The notes under the pieces: generated by a model
Database searches by the model: none
What the model saw: the letters and a program-made list of their open reading frames with translations, nothing else
What the model was told of the DNA's origin: nothing
Assembly: GCA_902614125.1 (NCBI GenBank)
Contig: CACMJW010000005.1
Location: 1-64,000 of the forward strand
Origin: an uncultured Pelagibacteraceae bacterium
GTDB lineage: Bacteria > Pseudomonadota > Alphaproteobacteria > Pelagibacterales > Pelagibacteraceae
DNA length: 64,000 nucleotides
Direction of reading: 5' to 3'
In this document: one piece after another, positions 9,383-18,566 of the stretch
Numbering within the stretch: the first letter of the stretch is position 1
Layout: each line of letters begins with the position of its first letter
Translations under genes and position numbers: made by a program

Positions 9383-10507
9383 TTACTGAACAGTTTCTAT
9401 GATAGTAGCAATGCCCATACCCAATCCTATACATTGGGTAGATAATGCGTATTTTTTATTTTCTCTGATCAACAGCTCAGATGCTTTACCTGTAATTCTT
9501 GATCCAGTTGCACCCAAGGGGTGACCTAAAGCAAGAGCACCACCATCTAAGTTTACTTTTTTAAGATCTATTCCTAAATCTTTTACACATGCAATTGATT
9601 GAGATGCGAAAGCTTCATTAATCTCGACAATATCTATTTTATCAATTGTTAAGTTTGCTCTTTGTAAAGCTTTTTTAGATGCACCAATTGGACCTAACCC
9701 CATATAATCTGGCTTACAACCTTCAACAGCAGTAGATACAATTCTACCTAAAATTTTTAAATTTTTTTCTTTTGCGTAATTTTCTTCACATATTAAAACT
9801 GCAGATGCTCCATCTGTAAGTGGTGAAGAGGTTGCAGCTGTTACTGTGCCTTCTTGATCAAAAGCTAGTTTTAATCCGTCTAATTTTTCTTGTGTGCTGT
9901 TCGGTCTTATATTTCCATCAACATCACAATCACCAATTGGAACAATTTCATTTTTAAACTTTCCGCTTGATTGAGCTTCATGTGCTTTTGCATGACTTTG
10001 AATTGCAAACTCTTGTTGTTCTTTTCTTGAAATATTATATTTTTTCGCAACATTTTCAGCAGTTGTACCCATTGAAAAATAAACATTAGGATTATCTTTG
10101 CCGTCATACGGATACGGTAAAGAGTCAAAACCAGTATTTACTCTAGTCATGCTTTCAACGCCTCCACAAATAAAAACTTTTCCTGAACCCATTGCAATCT
10201 TTCCAGCAGCAATGTGAATTGCTTCCATCGAGGATCCACACCATCTGTCTACAGTCATACCAGATGTTTGAATTTTCATATCTGTTAGAAACGTAACTAA
10301 TTTTCCAATATTAAAACATTGTTCACCTACTTGAAATGCACAACCAATTACAATATCTTCAATATCTTCTTTATTAATATTTGATTTGGTAACGAGACTT
10401 TTTACAACTTCTGCAAGCATGTTAACTGGCTTTACATCTATAAGTGCACCTTTTCTCGCCATTGTAAAAGGGGATCTTGAGTAACCTGCGATAACTGCTT
10501 TAAACAT
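9383..10507 (-). CDS. Acetyl-CoA acetyltransferase (thiolase)
   Basis: WCGSSMEAIHIAA active-site Cys, NEAFASQSIA, GGALALGHPLGATGSR and C-terminal CIGLGMG motifs. Confidence 0.9.
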   Translation of the reverse strand: MFKAVIAGYSRSPFTMARKGALIDVKPVNMLAEVVKSLVTKSNINKEDIEDIVIGCAFQVGEQCFNIGKLVTFLTDMKIQTSGMTVDRWCGSSMEAIHIAAGKIAMGSGKVFICGGVESMTRVNTGFDSLPYPYDGKDNPNVYFSMGTTAENVAKKYNISRKEQQEFAIQSHAKAHEAQSSGKFKNEIVPIGDCDVDGNIRPNSTQEKLDGLKLAFDQEGTVTAATSSPLTDGASAVLICEENYAKEKNLKILGRIVSTAVEGCKPDYMGLGPIGASKKALQRANLTIDKIDIVEINEAFASQSIACVKDLGIDLKKVNLDGGALALGHPLGATGSRITGKASELLIRENKKYALSTQCIGLGMGIATIIETVQ

Positions 10508-10533
10508 TTTTTTAAGTAAATTTTTATATATTT

Positions 10534-11679
10534 TTATTGAGGAAATGGCAAAGTGGTAATAGTTCCACTCTTTCTTTCTCCATTTAACATTTGGACAATA
10601 ATATTTTCACCAATCTCCCAATAGTCTTTTAAAATCATGGATAAACCAATGTTCTTTTTTATTCTAGGAGAGTAGATACCAGAAGTTATTTGTCCAATTT
10701 TTTTATTTGCATTAGACAAAACTGGTAATGGTTGACCAATTCCAGTTAAAGGCTCTCCATCAAATAATATTCCTCTAATTTTTTGCTTAACCCCATTTTT
10801 TTGAATTTTTTGCAGTGCTTCTTTTCCAATAAAATCATGATCATCGTCAGTTTTGCAATATTTATCTAAATTACATTCAAGAGGATTGTTTTCACTGGTG
10901 AAATCATTTCCATAAGACATTAGTCCTCCTTCAATTCTATCAATCAAGTTAGGACAACCAGGTGATATATTATATTTTTGACCAGCTTGCCATAAGGTCT
11001 TCCAAAGTTCCTCACCCATTTCAACACTATTAAAATGCTTATCATGAGTTTTAAAATATATTTCAAATCCATCTTGTTTACTGTAACCGGATCTTGCAAT
11101 GATTTGTTTTGTTCCCATAAAATCCATAACTCTGTAATTAAAAAACTTTATTTTTTTAATATCTTCTCCAAAAACTGACACCATTAGATCCTCAGATTTT
11201 GGTCCCTGAATTGCTAGTGGGTATACATCTGGCTCTTCAATATTCACATCAAGGTTTAACCCTATCGCATATCCTTTTGCCCATAACAAAATGTCTGAGT
11301 CTGCAATAGAGATCCAGAACATGTCATCATCTAGTTTTAACAATACAGGATCATTAATCATCCCAGCACTTTCATTTAGTATTGGAATATAAAAACATTT
11401 TCCAGCTTCCATTTTTTGAATTGAGCGAGGCGTTAATTTTTGAACAAGTTTAGATGCATCTGGTCCACTTATTTGAACTTGTCTTTGACAAGACACATCC
11501 CATATCTGAACATCTTTACTTAAATGCCAATAATCTGTTTCAACTGTATTTTTAAATCCCTTTGGAAGTAGCATGTGATTTACTACTGTAAAATCAGAAA
11601 CTCCATGCTCTTCAACCATATTTGTGTAAGGAGTTCTTCTTATTCTTCGTGACATATTTAATTTAATATTTTTTGACAT
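10534..11679 (-). CDS. GcvT-family protein, DmdA-like (DMSP demethylase or divergent paralogue)
   Basis: SRRIRRTPYTNMVEEHGVSDFTVVNHMLLP start characteristic of DmdA-like proteins; RIEGGLMSYGND and NPLECNLDKY GcvT segments. Confidence 0.7.
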   Translation of the reverse strand: MSKNIKLNMSRRIRRTPYTNMVEEHGVSDFTVVNHMLLPKGFKNTVETDYWHLSKDVQIWDVSCQRQVQISGPDASKLVQKLTPRSIQKMEAGKCFYIPILNESAGMINDPVLLKLDDDMFWISIADSDILLWAKGYAIGLNLDVNIEEPDVYPLAIQGPKSEDLMVSVFGEDIKKIKFFNYRVMDFMGTKQIIARSGYSKQDGFEIYFKTHDKHFNSVEMGEELWKTLWQAGQKYNISPGCPNLIDRIEGGLMSYGNDFTSENNPLECNLDKYCKTDDDHDFIGKEALQKIQKNGVKQKIRGILFDGEPLTGIGQPLPVLSNANKKIGQITSGIYSPRIKKNIGLSMILKDYWEIGENIIVQMLNGERKSGTITTLPFPQ

Positions 11680-11694
11680 AGTTTTATGTTTTTA

Positions 11695-12030
11695 TTATTT
11701 AGACCACCAAATAGAATATCCATTTGGTGAAATAATAATTGGTATATGATATTTTTTATTAGGATCTTCCATTCTAAATTTTACTGATATTTCTGAAACT
11801 ATTTTTTTCTCCAAGAAGTAGTCTGCAGTTTTGCAAATCATCTCGTAATCACATTCGCAATCTTCTTTTGATAAATCAAAATCTTTCAAAATTCTTCCAT
11901 CTTTACTAGTTTCAGTTTCAAAGAAATTTTTTTTATCTCCATTAGGATTTATTTGATAAATTATAACTTTAACTCCCTCAGCATGAGTTCCGTTAACTGA
12001 GTTTAAAAGGTGAGAGGATAAAGTTGCCAT
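11695..12030 (-). CDS. 5-hydroxyisourate hydrolase/transthyretin-like protein lacking the usual C-terminal YRGS
   Basis: LSSHLLNSVNGTHAEGV start, DGRI, and YHIPIIISPNGYSIWWSK end of the HIUase/TTR fold. Confidence 0.8.
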   Translation of the reverse strand: MATLSSHLLNSVNGTHAEGVKVIIYQINPNGDKKNFFETETSKDGRILKDFDLSKEDCECDYEMICKTADYFLEKKIVSEISVKFRMEDPNKKYHIPIIISPNGYSIWWSK

Positions 12031-12033
12031 AGT

Positions 12034-13776
12034 TTATTCAATTGAAGCTTTATCTCTTTTATCACTTACTGCTGCAACAATTGGGCTAATTACACCTTTT
12101 GCTTTTACATTGATGCATGCAGTTTTACCACTTTCGATAGCTCTTTTTAATGCAGGTGCCAACTGCTCTCTTTTTGTTACAAGCTCCCCATGTCCACCAA
12201 AGCCTTCAAATATTTTATGAAAAGGTATATCTCTAAAATCTGTTGCAAAATGTTTGCCGCTTTCAAATAACCTTTCTTGTTGTTGAGATATACAGTCGAG
12301 ACCTCCATTATTATCAATTACAACAATTATTGGTTTATTTTCTTGAAAAGCAGCTTCAATTGATAATCCTCCAGATAAAAAGGCTCCATCTCCACTTATT
12401 AAAATTACTTTTGAATCGGGGTTTGTATTTTTTGCAGAAAGCGCAAAGGGAACTCCAACACCTAACATGCTAAATGTGCCTGGATGAAGTATTCCTCCCA
12501 TTTTTTTTCCTTTTGAACCTGCAATGTTTATTGCAATTTCAGACCAGAAGTGTGTATTTCCCCCATCTATAACTAGCCAATCATTTTCACCAATAGCCTC
12601 TTGAACATCTAGAGCTAATTGAAGTGGATGCATTTTACCACCATTTGCTTCTGCTTCTTTTGTCTCTTTATTTAAATCGCTTAAAGTTTTATCAACCCAT
12701 TCTTGCTTTTTCTCTTTATTAAGATCAAACCAATCTTTACCCAAAGCCCATTTATTGTTTGACTTAAGCTTATTAAGGGTATCAAAAAAAACGCCAGGAT
12801 CGCATAACAAATTTATATCTGCTGCTCTATTAAGTTCTATTTCCTCATGAGATCCGTTTATACAAACAAGTTTAGTTGTCTTAGGAAATAGTGGAGGGTT
12901 TCCGAAATTCATCTGGTTATCTAATCTTGCTCCAACCATTAAAACTAGATCAGACTCATGTAATGCAAATTTAGAAGGTGGATACTGATGAATATCAGCA
13001 AGACCCATATATGCATTAGCTTCTTCACCAAGTAATTTTTGATGATAAGGAATATTAAATATTGGGATATTTAAATTGCTTCCTGCCTCTTCTAGTTTTT
13101 TTTCAGATCCAGACCACCAAACTCCATGCCCACCAATTAAAACAGGTTTTTTTGAGTTACAAGCAAGCTCTAGCACTTCTGCCATATGAGTTGGATCAGG
13201 CCATGCTTTTGCAATTGGTTTAGTTTGATGAGAAAAAGGTCTCTCTTCAAGTCCTGCATCTTCTGGAAAAGATGAGAACATAATATCAACCGGCATACTT
13301 AAGTGAACAGCACCTGGATATCCATTTGTTGCAATTCTATATGCTTTGTCGACAAACTCTCTTATTCTTGTCCCATCAGTTATACTTGCACTATATTTTG
13401 TTAATGGAGCCGCAATAGCAACGTCATCAATTTCTTTAAATCCACCTGACCCTTGTCTTTTCAAACTACTTGATCCAGTTATAAAAATTACAGGTGATCT
13501 TTCACCCCATGCTTCCATCATAGATGGAACAGCATTAGCAAATCCTTCTGGACCAACAAGACAAACTGCAGGCTTTCTAGTTATTCTTGTATGTCCGTCT
13601 GCAATGTGACCAGCTATTTGTTCATGAGGACAATTAATTACTTCCATCTGGCATTCCATAAATCCTTCAAGTGCAGGATTACAAAATCCACCTGACAAAG
13701 TAAAAACATGTTGAACACCTTTATCTTTTAATGCTCGTGCAATTAATGATCCGCCTCTAATTTTTTTTTCTGACAT
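12034..13776 (-). CDS. TPP-dependent enzyme of the acetolactate synthase / 2-oxoacid decarboxylase / 2-hydroxyacyl-CoA lyase superfamily
   Basis: Catalytic Glu region CPHEQIAGHIADGHTR; TPP motif SGDGAFLSGGLSIEAAFQENKPIIVVIDNNGG. Confidence 0.85.
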   Translation of the reverse strand: MSEKKIRGGSLIARALKDKGVQHVFTLSGGFCNPALEGFMECQMEVINCPHEQIAGHIADGHTRITRKPAVCLVGPEGFANAVPSMMEAWGERSPVIFITGSSSLKRQGSGGFKEIDDVAIAAPLTKYSASITDGTRIREFVDKAYRIATNGYPGAVHLSMPVDIMFSSFPEDAGLEERPFSHQTKPIAKAWPDPTHMAEVLELACNSKKPVLIGGHGVWWSGSEKKLEEAGSNLNIPIFNIPYHQKLLGEEANAYMGLADIHQYPPSKFALHESDLVLMVGARLDNQMNFGNPPLFPKTTKLVCINGSHEEIELNRAADINLLCDPGVFFDTLNKLKSNNKWALGKDWFDLNKEKKQEWVDKTLSDLNKETKEAEANGGKMHPLQLALDVQEAIGENDWLVIDGGNTHFWSEIAINIAGSKGKKMGGILHPGTFSMLGVGVPFALSAKNTNPDSKVILISGDGAFLSGGLSIEAAFQENKPIIVVIDNNGGLDCISQQQERLFESGKHFATDFRDIPFHKIFEGFGGHGELVTKREQLAPALKRAIESGKTACINVKAKGVISPIVAAVSDKRDKASIE

Positions 13777-14934
13777 TTAATATTTAAAATCTCTTATAAA
13801 CCTTTCTGCAATTATATCTGAAGAAATATCTTTTATATCAGTTAAACCTACCAATCCCAAGGCAGTACTTAATTCGTCTTTAATAATATCAACTACTCTC
13901 TTTAAACCTTTTGCTCCATCAGCTCCAATACCATACATAAGAGGTCTTCCCACCATTGTAAAATCTGCACCTAGCGCTAAAGCTCTTACAATATCGCTTC
14001 CACCTCTTATACCGCTATCAAATATGATAGGATAATCTTTACCTAAGGCATTTCTTATTATTGGAAGAGCTTCTATTGAAGAAGTGGCGCTATCTAATTG
14101 TCTTCCACCATGATTAGATACCTGAATAGCATCAGCTCCTTCAGACTTTATTTTTAAAGCATCTTCAGCAGACATTATTCCTTTAATAATTAGTTTACCT
14201 TTCCACTTTTCTCTTATTCTTTTTAATGTATCCCAATCAGTAGCCCCTCTACTTTCACTTCTAACAAACTTATTGCCTCTCTTAGAAGTTTCATAATTCA
14301 TTGGTTTTGGGATGCCACCCAACAATGTAGATATTGACCAGTTTGGATGAGTTGCAAAATCTATAAATTGTTTAACTCCAAGATTGAAAGGAACGGTAAA
14401 TCCATTTCTATTATCTTTAGCTCTCCTAAATTGAATGGGTACATCAACAGTAAGAATTGCAACTTTGTATCCCGTTTTTTCAGCTCTATCTAATAATTCC
14501 ATCACAAATTCTTCATCCTGGAAATTATAAAGTTGTAACCAAACATGACCTTTTGAATATTCATACATTTGTTCTAATGAGGTTGATGATGCCATCGAAA
14601 CACACATAGGTATATTGTTGGACAAACTTTCTTCAGCTAACATTTTATCTGCACCAGGCCAGGTTAAATTACACATACCCATTGGAGCAAATCCAAAAGG
14701 CTGATCGTATTCAAAACCTAAAATATCTTTTTTAATAATTCTTTTTTCAACATTTCTTAATACTTTAGGTTGAAGTCTTATTTGATCTAAAGCTTTACTG
14801 TTATTCTCACATAATTTTTCATCACCAGATGCACCATCAACAAAATCAAACATTAATTTAGGTACACGTTTTTTTGCAACTATTCTTGCTTCTTCGACAC
14901 TATGAATTTTTTTACTTGGGCTGACGTTGGTCAT
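13777..14934 (-). CDS. FMN-dependent alpha-hydroxyacid dehydrogenase/oxidase (LldD/glycolate oxidase family)
   Basis: FDFVDGASGDE, QVSNHGGRQLD, IIFDSGIRGGSDIVRALALGADFTMVGRPLMYG motifs. Confidence 0.9.
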   Translation of the reverse strand: MTNVSPSKKIHSVEEARIVAKKRVPKLMFDFVDGASGDEKLCENNSKALDQIRLQPKVLRNVEKRIIKKDILGFEYDQPFGFAPMGMCNLTWPGADKMLAEESLSNNIPMCVSMASSTSLEQMYEYSKGHVWLQLYNFQDEEFVMELLDRAEKTGYKVAILTVDVPIQFRRAKDNRNGFTVPFNLGVKQFIDFATHPNWSISTLLGGIPKPMNYETSKRGNKFVRSESRGATDWDTLKRIREKWKGKLIIKGIMSAEDALKIKSEGADAIQVSNHGGRQLDSATSSIEALPIIRNALGKDYPIIFDSGIRGGSDIVRALALGADFTMVGRPLMYGIGADGAKGLKRVVDIIKDELSTALGLVGLTDIKDISSDIIAERFIRDFKY

Positions 14935-15620
14935 AATTTATTTATATACTCATTAAGACTAATTTTACTGTTTTTATCAATGAAATAAGCATCACAACCA
15001 TTTCTAGCAGTACAAACTTCTTTAGCAGAACCATCAACAAATAATACTGCTACACCATCATCTATTGCTATGCCGGGTGGTAACTTACTATTTTTAATAT
15101 CAGCTTGGTATTGTGACATACGTTCAGGCACTGATGAGTGTGGTGTACAACTACCAGATAAAATATTTATACCTCTTAGTGGATTGTAACCTGGTCCAGC
15201 AGAATCTGATAAGATCCAATCAAACCAACAAACAGCACCAGCACTTATTCCAGACAAAATAATTCCAGAGTTATAAGCATCTTTAAAAACTTTTATGAGA
15301 TTGTTATCCTCCCAAATTTTAATCATAAACTTTGTATTACCACCTCCAATATAAATTATATCTTTTGCCATTAACCACTCTCTAAATCCATTACTTGAGG
15401 AACATAATTCAAAGTGCGAAAGTTGAATATTATATTTATCTAATTCACTATAAAATAATTTTATTTTACCCTTATTGTCTTCGCTAGCAGTTGGTAGAAA
15501 ACCAAAATTAATTTGTTTTTTTTGACATTGATCAATTAAAAATTTATCTAAAATTTCATCACTTCTATGAGTAAAACCACCACCACCTATGGCAATAATT
15601 TTTTTTTTATTTTGATCCAT
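14931..15620 (-). CDS. Peptidase S51 family (dipeptidase E / cyanophycinase-like)
   Basis: YIGGGNTKFM and nucleophile motif GISAGAVCWF; start overlaps the upstream neighbour's region by 4 nt (operonic). Confidence 0.8.
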   Translation of the reverse strand: MDQNKKKIIAIGGGGFTHRSDEILDKFLIDQCQKKQINFGFLPTASEDNKGKIKLFYSELDKYNIQLSHFELCSSSNGFREWLMAKDIIYIGGGNTKFMIKIWEDNNLIKVFKDAYNSGIILSGISAGAVCWFDWILSDSAGPGYNPLRGINILSGSCTPHSSVPERMSQYQADIKNSKLPPGIAIDDGVAVLFVDGSAKEVCTARNGCDAYFIDKNSKISLNEYINKL

Positions 15621-16858
15621 TAATTATTAGAAAGGCCTTCCCATGGTTTTGGCTTTGATGGAATATCTGTGTTAACTCCCCTAACAATTTCTCCATTAGC
15701 ATCATACATTGGAAGTTTGCAAAGCTCACCTTTTCTAATATTACCATCTGTACATTTTACATCTAGAATTGCACCAGGTCCTAAATCATAATTACTCATA
15801 TGAACTATTCCAACCCCACAAACTTGGTAAGGTGACCATGTGCTTGATGTAACTTTTCCAACTAATTTGTCTTTTAAATAAAGACTATTTCCTTTTAGCG
15901 CTATTCCATCTTTTATTCTTATTCCCCAAGTTTTACAATTTTTGTCAGCAGCAACTAAAGCTTCTTTTCCAATAAAATTTTCTTTATCTAAATCAACAAA
16001 TTTTCCAAGCCCAACAGAAAATGGATTTGTATTTTTATCAAAATCTTGTCCAGCTGATAAAAGTCCAGCCTCAATACGCCTTCCTCTAAATGAGGGAGTA
16101 GCGGTTAAGATCATTCCCATTTTCTTTCCTTCCTCTAGGATTAAATCTCCAATCATTTCAGCATTATTTTCAGGTCTTAAATAAAATTCCCAACCAAGTT
16201 CATTTGTAAAGCCAGTTCTACTTACAATTAGTTTTTCTCCTTTAATACTAACTGTTGTCCAATCAAAGTATTTCCAAGTTTTAGTCTTTCTTATCACTAC
16301 ATCCTCATCAATAATTTGATCTAGTAGTTTCATTGATTTAGGACCTTGTACTTGGCTGATCCATACATCTGGATCAGTAATATTTACGTTTAATCCATGT
16401 GCATTTGCTTTGTACCATGAAAATAAATCACCATCAGCTTGAGCAAACCAAAATTTATTTTCTTCAATTCTTAATAACAAACCATCTGTAATCATTCCGC
16501 CATCGTGATAACATGCAAATTGATAAGAGCATCTTCCAACATTTACTTTTGAAATATCTCTTGGAAAAATTTTTTGTAAAAGTTTTAAAGCATCTGGACC
16601 AGCAACCTCATAAGGATACTCACCAGTGTGTCTTAAAATTAAATCTTGTCTTGTTTTCCAATACATTTCATCTGGTGTTGCATTAGATAATTTTTCAGTT
16701 GTTAATCTTCCTGCATACTGTGAATATTCTGGGTCAAATGGTAGCTCTTGATACGTTAAAGGATGAACAGGCAAAGTTCTTGCCAATTCAAGAGATCTAC
16801 CTTTTTCAATCATTGATGGTTTTATTGAAAAACGTACTTTTTTTAAGGAGTCGTGCAT
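15620..16858 (-). CDS. GcvT-family aminomethyltransferase-like protein
   Basis: TGEYPYEVAGPDALKLLQKIFPRDI, VSRTGFTNELGWEFYL, GRRIEAGLLSAGQDFD segments typical of GcvT/DmdA-family proteins. Confidence 0.8.
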   Translation of the reverse strand: MHDSLKKVRFSIKPSMIEKGRSLELARTLPVHPLTYQELPFDPEYSQYAGRLTTEKLSNATPDEMYWKTRQDLILRHTGEYPYEVAGPDALKLLQKIFPRDISKVNVGRCSYQFACYHDGGMITDGLLLRIEENKFWFAQADGDLFSWYKANAHGLNVNITDPDVWISQVQGPKSMKLLDQIIDEDVVIRKTKTWKYFDWTTVSIKGEKLIVSRTGFTNELGWEFYLRPENNAEMIGDLILEEGKKMGMILTATPSFRGRRIEAGLLSAGQDFDKNTNPFSVGLGKFVDLDKENFIGKEALVAADKNCKTWGIRIKDGIALKGNSLYLKDKLVGKVTSSTWSPYQVCGVGIVHMSNYDLGPGAILDVKCTDGNIRKGELCKLPMYDANGEIVRGVNTDIPSKPKPWEGLSNN

Positions 16859-16991
16859 GTAAGTTTCTATTATTACGATAGTTTATACTAAGAATTGATA
16901 AACAGGAAACCCCAAAAAACTCAATAGGTTTTCTATGTTGATATCAAAGTTCGTACTTGTTAACTTTCTGTTTTAACAAAGGGAAATAATT

Positions 16992-18479
16992 ATGAGAACA
17001 ATTTGTAAATTGATATCAGTTTCGCTGGTATCGTTGTTATTCTCTTTTTCATTAGCTAATGCATCAAGTGGAGTATTTAAACTTTCACATGATTTAGGTT
17101 TTGGAAAAGACACAAACCTTGATGCAATTTCAAAAGGAAGATTGTTTCAGGTTGTTATAATGACACAAAACCGTTTAGTAAGAAAAGACCTTAAAGGAGT
17201 AACATCCGCTGAGCTTGCAACTGATTGGTCAGCCAATGCTGATGCAACAGAGTGGACTTTCAATCTTCGTAAAGGTGTAAAATTTCATGACGGATCTGAT
17301 TTTGATGCAGAAGATGTAAAATATTCTTTAATGAGAGTTAAAGATCCAGATATTGGATCTCCTGCTAAGAAAAGTATGAGTTCAGTAACAGACATTGAGG
17401 TTGTTGACTCACATACAGTAAAAATGAAGTTAAACACTTCTTTTGCTGACTTTCCATTATTGTTAACTGACTACAGGTTAAGAATGATCCCATCAGGATC
17501 TGGAGATACCATTGGTAAAACTGGAGTTGGTACTGGCCCATTTATCGTAGATAAATTTGACCCAGAGGGAACAACAATTCTAAAAGCAAACCCTGATTAT
17601 TGGGAAGGTGCACCAGGATTAGCTGAAGTGCATGTAATCGCAATACCAGATGGTGAAGCTAGAGTTCAAGCTCTTCTTACTGGTCAAATTCATATGAACA
17701 GATACGTACCATTTAGCCAAAAGAAAATTTTTGATGGAAATTCAAAATTTAATGTATCGGTTGTTCCAACTGGAAACTGGAGAGGAATGGTTATGAGAAC
17801 AGACACAGCTCCTTTTGATAATCCAAAAGTGAGAAAAGCTGTTCGTTTAGCTGTAGATAGACAAGAGCTTGTGGATTTAGTTATGGGTGGAGCAGCGACT
17901 GTTGCGTGCGATACTCCTGTAGCTCCTTCAGATCAATATCGTTTGAAAATGAAGTGTCCTCAAAACATTAAAAAAGCTAAAAGTCTTTTAAAAGAAGCTG
18001 GATATCCAAACGGAATTGAAATGGTAATTCACGTTTCTACAAAAGAACCAACTTGGCCAACTATTGCTGAAGTTCTTCAACAACAATTGGCAAAAGCAAA
18101 CATCAAAGCTGAAGTTAAAATGACTCCATCAAAGAGTTATTGGAAAGAAACTTGGATGAAAAAGCCTGTTGCTATGACACGTTGGAATGAAAGACCAGCA
18201 GACAGTGCGTTGCATGAAATTTATCACAGTGGCGCAAAATGGAACGAGTCATTCTTTAAAAATCCTGCTTTTGATGAAAATTTAGCAAAAGCAAGAGGTG
18301 AGCTTAACTTTAATAAAAGAAGGAAAGCTTATCAAAATGCTCAAAAGACTTTATGGGAAGAATCTGGAACTATGATTCCTTACCACGTATCTAAGTTAGT
18401 TGTAACTTCTTCAAATGTTAAAAATTTAGATGAAGTTGAAGTTTTCTCAGTGCGTTGGCATAAAGTAAAAATGAAATAA
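16992..18479 (+). CDS. Dipeptide/oligopeptide-type ABC transporter substrate-binding protein (SBP_bac_5)
   Basis: Signal peptide; LATDWSANADATEWTFNLRKGVKFHDGSDFDAEDVKYSL is diagnostic for DppA/OppA family. Confidence 0.9.
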   Translation: MRTICKLISVSLVSLLFSFSLANASSGVFKLSHDLGFGKDTNLDAISKGRLFQVVIMTQNRLVRKDLKGVTSAELATDWSANADATEWTFNLRKGVKFHDGSDFDAEDVKYSLMRVKDPDIGSPAKKSMSSVTDIEVVDSHTVKMKLNTSFADFPLLLTDYRLRMIPSGSGDTIGKTGVGTGPFIVDKFDPEGTTILKANPDYWEGAPGLAEVHVIAIPDGEARVQALLTGQIHMNRYVPFSQKKIFDGNSKFNVSVVPTGNWRGMVMRTDTAPFDNPKVRKAVRLAVDRQELVDLVMGGAATVACDTPVAPSDQYRLKMKCPQNIKKAKSLLKEAGYPNGIEMVIHVSTKEPTWPTIAEVLQQQLAKANIKAEVKMTPSKSYWKETWMKKPVAMTRWNERPADSALHEIYHSGAKWNESFFKNPAFDENLAKARGELNFNKRRKAYQNAQKTLWEESGTMIPYHVSKLVVTSSNVKNLDEVEVFSVRWHKVKMK

Positions 18480-18490
18480 TACTTAATTTA

Positions 18491-18527
18491 TTTACAGGCC
18501 TAATTATTTAGGCCTGTAAATTTTCTT
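18491..18527 (+). terminator. Rho-independent terminator/attenuator downstream of the binding-protein gene
   Basis: TTTACAGGCCTA attatt TAGGCCTGTAAA perfect 12-bp stem followed by TTTTCTTCT. Confidence 0.75.
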
Positions 18528-18566
18528 CTATCTTTAAAATTTTTTTAATTAGTTTAAATTTAAACA

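Noticed and set aside
9378-9434. Upstream extension of the ilvE-like ORF (MYRIGYGHCYYHRNCSVTL)
   Set aside because: Overlaps the thiolase coding end; internal Met at 9377 matches the expected aminotransferase start.
16859-16991. Possible riboswitch in the divergent intergenic region
   Set aside because: Only about 130 nt, no recognised glycine or SAM riboswitch core by eye; cannot be supported without covariance-model search.
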